Assembly: GCF_000027005.1 (NCBI RefSeq)
Contig: NC_012965.1
Coordinates: forward strand, 168,501 to 232,500
Length of the DNA: 64,000 nucleotides
Reading direction: 5' to 3'
Source: Komagataella phaffii GS115
Lineage: Eukaryota; Ascomycota; Pichiomycetes; Pichiales; Pichiaceae
A program made the position numbers and the translations under genes. How positions within the stretch are numbered: position 1 is the first letter of the stretch; every line of letters begins with the position of its first letter. The notes under the pieces were generated by a model. That model was not told where the DNA came from, searched no databases, and saw only the letters and a list, made by a program, of their open reading frames with translations. Positions 60,117 through 64,000 of the stretch are shown here, piece by piece.

Positions 60117-61850
60117 ATGGGCCAGTCAGTGAGTTCAGAAGAAGAAACGAAGCAAGACTACCGTACGGTTAAGGTGTCCAAGGGTCAATTACAACGGTTA
60201 TTCGATAAGAACTGCCTTTCCTTATTAACCCCAATTGAGGTTTACAGTTTAAAAGAAAACTTACATGTACGGGACATCAACAACGATAAACAGCTATCCA
60301 TAGACGAAACTGTTCAGTTACTGGGCCTACCAAAAGACTGTCCTTGTAATGAAGTTGTCTATGACTTCGTCCGTGTGCTTGGATGGTTTCCATTCTTTAA
60401 TTCCGTTGATCCATTAAAAGGCATCAGCTTACCCATGTTAATCCGAAGTGTGGTTCTATCGAGAAGTAAAAGTTTTTTTAAACTTTTCAAGGGTGACAGC
60501 TCCTATAAATTTGAGGACTTAGTATTCTTGGTGCTTTCAATTTTGAGTGAACCCAAGGATTTGGTTGAAAAGAATTTGGATTCATCATGCGATGAGACTG
60601 GTGTGTTGGAACTAGCATTGCAAGGCGACAGTAATATACATTGGGCTCAATGCAAAGTGATCAAAGATTTCGACAATACAAATATAAAGGAAAGGAAAGT
60701 CTCGGCTTATAACCTTGCCATTTTTTTAACTTTCTTGCTGGCCATCTCAAGGCCATTAATGTCTGACTATTCACAACACCTATCACAATGGTCTAACTTC
60801 ATGTCACATGGAATGAATCTGGTGAGATCTTTTGATTCATCAATTACTGAGAGGTCACTTCACTCCAAAACAGTTGGGTACGCAGCGTTCATATCGACTA
60901 TCGAAACCAAAATGCCTAATGTTCTTCATCCCTTGGACGCATTATTGGATTCACTTTTGTTCATGAAACAATCGAAGGGTGCCAGCGATGTAACCCCTGA
61001 ATTTTCTGTAAGCACCAAGCTGATCAACGAATACTCACTAGCTCAATTATCTACAGTGTTACCACTCGAGCTCTGCTACAGTAGACTCAGGAAGCTCTAC
61101 GTTGGCTCTGAATCAGGGTTTTCCATGAGATCATTTGAATCTAAATGTTTCAATTGGAATGCCCCAACAATTACATTCATTTCAGGACATCGTATAACTT
61201 CTAAGAAAACTAAGAGATATTTATTGTTTGAGGAACAGTTTCCACGTTCCAGAGCAGCTGAGGATGAAACGGGTAGTGATTTTGATCATGCTAATGATGA
61301 TTCAGCCAGACTTACATTTGCTGTGTTTTTGAACCAGCATTGGAAAACTTCCAATAAAGAGCCATTCGGGGACAGCAAAACGACTATATTTCAACTGTCT
61401 CCAAGGCAAGCCGTTTTCAAGTCGTCTACATTTCGAAAAGATTATTGCTATTTCAATACTAGTGGTGGTGGGATTGGATTTGGCAATGAAGAACCATATT
61501 TGAAAAACAACACCACTAAGTTTAGACCTGGTAATGTGTCGCTGACTATTGATTCTGGATTAGAGTTTTGTGTATTCAGACATTTGGGCAAGGGAGGAAG
61601 CTTTAATCCCATGGTCCTAGAAGACGACTCTATTCCAGTTTACGAAGACCGATTTGTAATATCCGATTTGGAAGTCTGGGGATGCGGTTCAGAGAAAGAG
61701 TTGTTAGAGCAAGCCAAAAGATGGGCTTGGGAAGAAAAAGAGGCAATGGCCAGGCAAAGAATAAATGCCGATACGTTAGGAGAGGAAAGGGCTTTTCTGG
61801 AAATGGCCGGTCTAGTAGGAAACCATGGAGCTTCCGGAGGGAGTGTCTAA
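60117..61850 (+). CDS. RTC5: TLDc-domain protein Rtc5
   Basis: 577 residues (S. cerevisiae Rtc5, 567). The protein begins Met-Gly-Gln-Ser-Val-Ser, a good N-myristoylation signal. An EF-hand-like and helical N-terminal region (about 30-260) is followed by the C-terminal TLDc domain (about 300-560) with LAVFLNQHWK-type and IGFGNEEPYLKNN-type motifs. TLDc proteins interact with the V-ATPase, and yeast Rtc5 is reported to affect its assembly at the vacuole. It converges on RIO1 with 49 bases between, matching YOR118W and YOR119C. Confidence 0.93.
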   Translation: MGQSVSSEEETKQDYRTVKVSKGQLQRLFDKNCLSLLTPIEVYSLKENLHVRDINNDKQLSIDETVQLLGLPKDCPCNEVVYDFVRVLGWFPFFNSVDPLKGISLPMLIRSVVLSRSKSFFKLFKGDSSYKFEDLVFLVLSILSEPKDLVEKNLDSSCDETGVLELALQGDSNIHWAQCKVIKDFDNTNIKERKVSAYNLAIFLTFLLAISRPLMSDYSQHLSQWSNFMSHGMNLVRSFDSSITERSLHSKTVGYAAFISTIETKMPNVLHPLDALLDSLLFMKQSKGASDVTPEFSVSTKLINEYSLAQLSTVLPLELCYSRLRKLYVGSESGFSMRSFESKCFNWNAPTITFISGHRITSKKTKRYLLFEEQFPRSRAAEDETGSDFDHANDDSARLTFAVFLNQHWKTSNKEPFGDSKTTIFQLSPRQAVFKSSTFRKDYCYFNTSGGGIGFGNEEPYLKNNTTKFRPGNVSLTIDSGLEFCVFRHLGKGGSFNPMVLEDDSIPVYEDRFVISDLEVWGCGSEKELLEQAKRWAWEEKEAMARQRINADTLGEERAFLEMAGLVGNHGASGGSV

Positions 61851-61899
61851 AACTGCTTTCATTAGTTCTGTATGCATAATCTATTATTATTTTTTACGC

Positions 61900-63246
61900 T
61901 TATTTCTTGGTTTTTCTTATTAGTTTCTTTTTCAAATGCTTCTTCATTTTAGTTTTTCTTTTGTCCTGTTTCAGCTCTTTTGCCTGTTGTTTTCTTGCTT
62001 TCTTTTCGTCTTTATCTTCGAATCTTTTACCTTTCAAAGATGTATCCCTCTCTTCCCAGGATTTTTCGGAGTCGGAAGCCGAATCAGATTCGGCATCAAG
62101 ATCGGAGTCTGACTCAGATTCAGAGTCAGAACTCAAGTCTGAATCAGATTCAAGGTTAATATCTTGAACTAGTTCGTTCAAAGTTGTGATTTTACCATCC
62201 GCAAACTCTTGGAAATCTCTATCCTCCAGGTTATTCAATGATCGCACCAAATGCATAGATCGGAATATGTCATCCTCAAAGCCAGCATCAGAGTCATCTT
62301 CTCCCTTCAAGGGGAGAGACTCAAGATATTGAAATAAAGTCTGTTCATTCTCTTCCTCCAAGACTGTATTTTTGTCAGTTTTTTCCTTGATTGCATCCCA
62401 ACCGTTGACAATAAACTGGAAGACTAGCCTCTCAGGATAAACCTGGATTTTTCTCTGGAAATAATCGTTGACATTCTTGATATCCATTCTTAGGAAATCC
62501 AAACTCATAGGATGATCTGGCTCAACACTTTGTGAGACGTCAAATATGTACAACTGACCCTTATGAACAATAGAGTTGTATTCACTCAGATCTGCATGAA
62601 TAAGATGGCATTTTTGGAACATAATCCTCATGTAAACAAGCATTTGCTGGTAGAAACGTCCTACTTCTTCTGTGTCTTTGAACTGATAGTCTTTAAGTTT
62701 GGGAGATGGTGACTCTTCATTTTCTGTCAGAAATTCCATACACAACACATGTGACTTCAGAGCCACAGGTTCTGGAGTTGGAATCAAACCTGAGGAATGC
62801 AAACGCTTCAAGTTTCTAAACTCCTTTTCGGCCCAAATTTTGATCATCTTTCGGGGGTTGTGTTGGTTCTTTGTATTTCGAAATCGGAACTCACCATCGA
62901 CATATCTCTCTCTATCCTTGAAAATCAGAACAGAGGTCTTGTAGATTTTAATTGCATATTGTTTGCCATTCGTTTCATTCACCGCATGATAAACGTTTGC
63001 CTCTTTTCCTGTACTGATACAACCATTCAGCTTGGTAATAGTCCCGTTTCTGTACAACTTCTCCAGAAACTTAATTGTCCTTGGGTCCAGCACATTCTCA
63101 ACGGTGGCTCTGTCAGATTTGTCCTTGGACGTTTTTGATTTTTTGAAAACAAACTCATCCGTCTTTATTCGATTGGCATACTTATCCAGGATATTGGCCT
63201 TTGTGTTTTGCGTTTCCTGTTCTCTATCCGATTCTTTGTCACTCAT
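61900..63246 (-). CDS. RIO1: atypical protein kinase Rio1
   Basis: 448 residues (S. cerevisiae 484). Rio1 completes 18S maturation in cytoplasmic pre-40S particles. RIO motifs visible: the P-loop STGKEANVYHA, YAIKIYKTSVLIFKDR with the catalytic lysine, RERYVDGEFRF, LIHADLSEYN (catalytic loop), and YIFDVSQSVEPDHP (metal-binding loop). The C-terminal third is acidic then Lys-rich (KKHLKKKLIRKTKK), typical for Rio1. The active site looks complete. It diverges from KEI1 with about 150 bases between. Confidence 0.97.
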   Translation of the reverse strand: MSDKESDREQETQNTKANILDKYANRIKTDEFVFKKSKTSKDKSDRATVENVLDPRTIKFLEKLYRNGTITKLNGCISTGKEANVYHAVNETNGKQYAIKIYKTSVLIFKDRERYVDGEFRFRNTKNQHNPRKMIKIWAEKEFRNLKRLHSSGLIPTPEPVALKSHVLCMEFLTENEESPSPKLKDYQFKDTEEVGRFYQQMLVYMRIMFQKCHLIHADLSEYNSIVHKGQLYIFDVSQSVEPDHPMSLDFLRMDIKNVNDYFQRKIQVYPERLVFQFIVNGWDAIKEKTDKNTVLEEENEQTLFQYLESLPLKGEDDSDAGFEDDIFRSMHLVRSLNNLEDRDFQEFADGKITTLNELVQDINLESDSDLSSDSESESDSDLDAESDSASDSEKSWEERDTSLKGKRFEDKDEKKARKQQAKELKQDKRKTKMKKHLKKKLIRKTKK

Positions 63247-63394
63247 ATGCAGGCGGAATATTCTTTTTTCTTATTTCATTTTTTTTTTCTGCTTCCCTCC
63301 AAGGTTCCATCGCGAGGGACGACAAAATTCGTTTACAGATTTTCCTTTAAGAAAAAGAAAGAACCTGGTTTCATAGTTTTAGTTGTTACAGTTG

Positions 63395-64000
63395 ATGGGG
63401 TTTCTTAACTCAGCTTTGCCCAAGGTATGTTCCATCTACTTTTACTTTTTGCTTGTTTGTTGTGCTAACATCGGATCTAGAAATTTTTGGGAATCTTCCC
63501 GCTTTATATTGGAGTAGAACTCATTCTGGGCTACGCCATAATAAACAAAATGAGCGGACCTTATGGTTTACTCTCTCTGTTCACAGGCCACCCAATAGAT
63601 TTTTTCCAAGCCATGTTTTATATTTCATCTGTTATTGTTCTACCTCTTTATTTCCATGGGTTCAAGGAGTTGTTTTCTCCAAGAATAGGCATGTTTTCAT
63701 TAGTCACAACAATCTACGTATTGGATACGTTCTTAGGACTGTTATCCAATTTGTACTTTGCTCTGCAGTGGTTTACTTACGGAGGTGAGGATACTACTAT
63801 AAATAAACCATCGTTTGGAGAATCCGCAACTACTGCAAGCGAAAGTATTGCATCTGCTGCAACATCAACCCTCTCGTTCTCCTCATTTACTGCCTCCCCA
63901 ACTCCAGACTTTAACCCATTGGACAGCACAGTACCTCAACCATACAAAAGAGAGATGGATGAAAACGTCCAGTCGGCTTCTCAAGCTCGCGAGCTATTCG
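63395..64000 (+). CDS. KEI1: inositol phosphorylceramide synthase regulatory subunit Kei1 (5' part, spliced)
   Basis: The gene runs off the window. Exon 1 (63395-63424) encodes MGFLNSALPK. A 56-base intron (63425-63480; GTATGT donor, GCTAACA branch, CTAG acceptor) follows, and exon 2 continues with KFLGIFPLYIGVELILGY. Membrane segments at about residues 13-32, 50-70 and 82-106 match Kei1 (YDR367W), the essential subunit that activates Aur1. ALFTGHP-type GHPIDF and LQWFTY are conserved. A Lys-Arg pair at 166-167 (PYKRE) resembles the Kex2 cleavage site known in Kei1. S. cerevisiae KEI1 also has an intron near its start. Confidence 0.93.

Overview
The window is nuclear DNA of a budding yeast, most probably the methylotroph Komagataella (Pichia pastoris group). 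Genes are compact, introns are few, short and near the 5' end (GTAAGT, GTATGT or GTGAGT donors; TACTAAC-like branch points), and CTG encodes conserved leucines in enolase, so it is not a CTG-Ser yeast. A PMP47-type peroxisomal carrier and a probable complex I accessory subunit fit Komagataella and exclude Saccharomyces. The genus call is by recognition; I could not run a search.

Layout. 1-8400: secreted PRY-type CAP protein, SUI2 (eIF2-alpha), MHO1, a 2.2-kb gene-poor gap and a flocculin-repeat wall protein broken by a one-base frameshift beside ambiguous bases. 8.4-19 kb: APL1 (AP-2 beta, with an unlisted 10-codon first exon), HRQ1 helicase, ENO1 and an unrecognised acidic protein split by a frameshift. 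19-30 kb: Zn2Cys6 regulator, ADE2, a short-chain dehydrogenase, RAX1, a 1.8-kb gap with a possible small spliced gene, AIM6 and a DUF2423 ribosome-biogenesis protein. 30-47 kb: RPL19 (intron inside the start codon), TEC1, MAK21, ARO10, an AFI1-like DENN protein, YRA1 (long intron), COI1, a PMP47-like carrier, an ORT1-like carrier, RPP2. 47-64 kb: NKP1-position coiled-coil protein, two small hypothetical proteins, complex I subunit, YCII protein, PFY1, LEO1, CTS2 chitinase, VPS74 (frameshifted near its end), a CENP-B-like DNA-binding/PLP-enzyme fusion, ESF1, RTC5, RIO1 and the 5' part of KEI1.

Most genes are housekeeping: translation and ribosome assembly (SUI2, RPL19, RPP2, MAK21, ESF1, RIO1, DUF2423), vesicle traffic (APL1, VPS74, KEI1, RTC5), polarity (RAX1, AFI1, PFY1), transcription and export (TEC1, LEO1, YRA1) and metabolism (ENO1, ADE2, ARO10, ORT1). 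They do not form operons. The order merges duplicated S. cerevisiae blocks (YDR365-YDR383 with YOR118-YOR130; YBL027/028 with YBR083/084), as expected for a lineage that did not undergo the whole-genome duplication.

The most unusual item is the fusion at 55670-57721: tandem CENP-B/Pogo-like helix-turn-helix domains joined to an apparently active cystathionine-synthase-family PLP domain. Many open frames begin at TTG or GTG; starts given here are the first sensible ATG, with exons joined where splice signals and family conservation agree.
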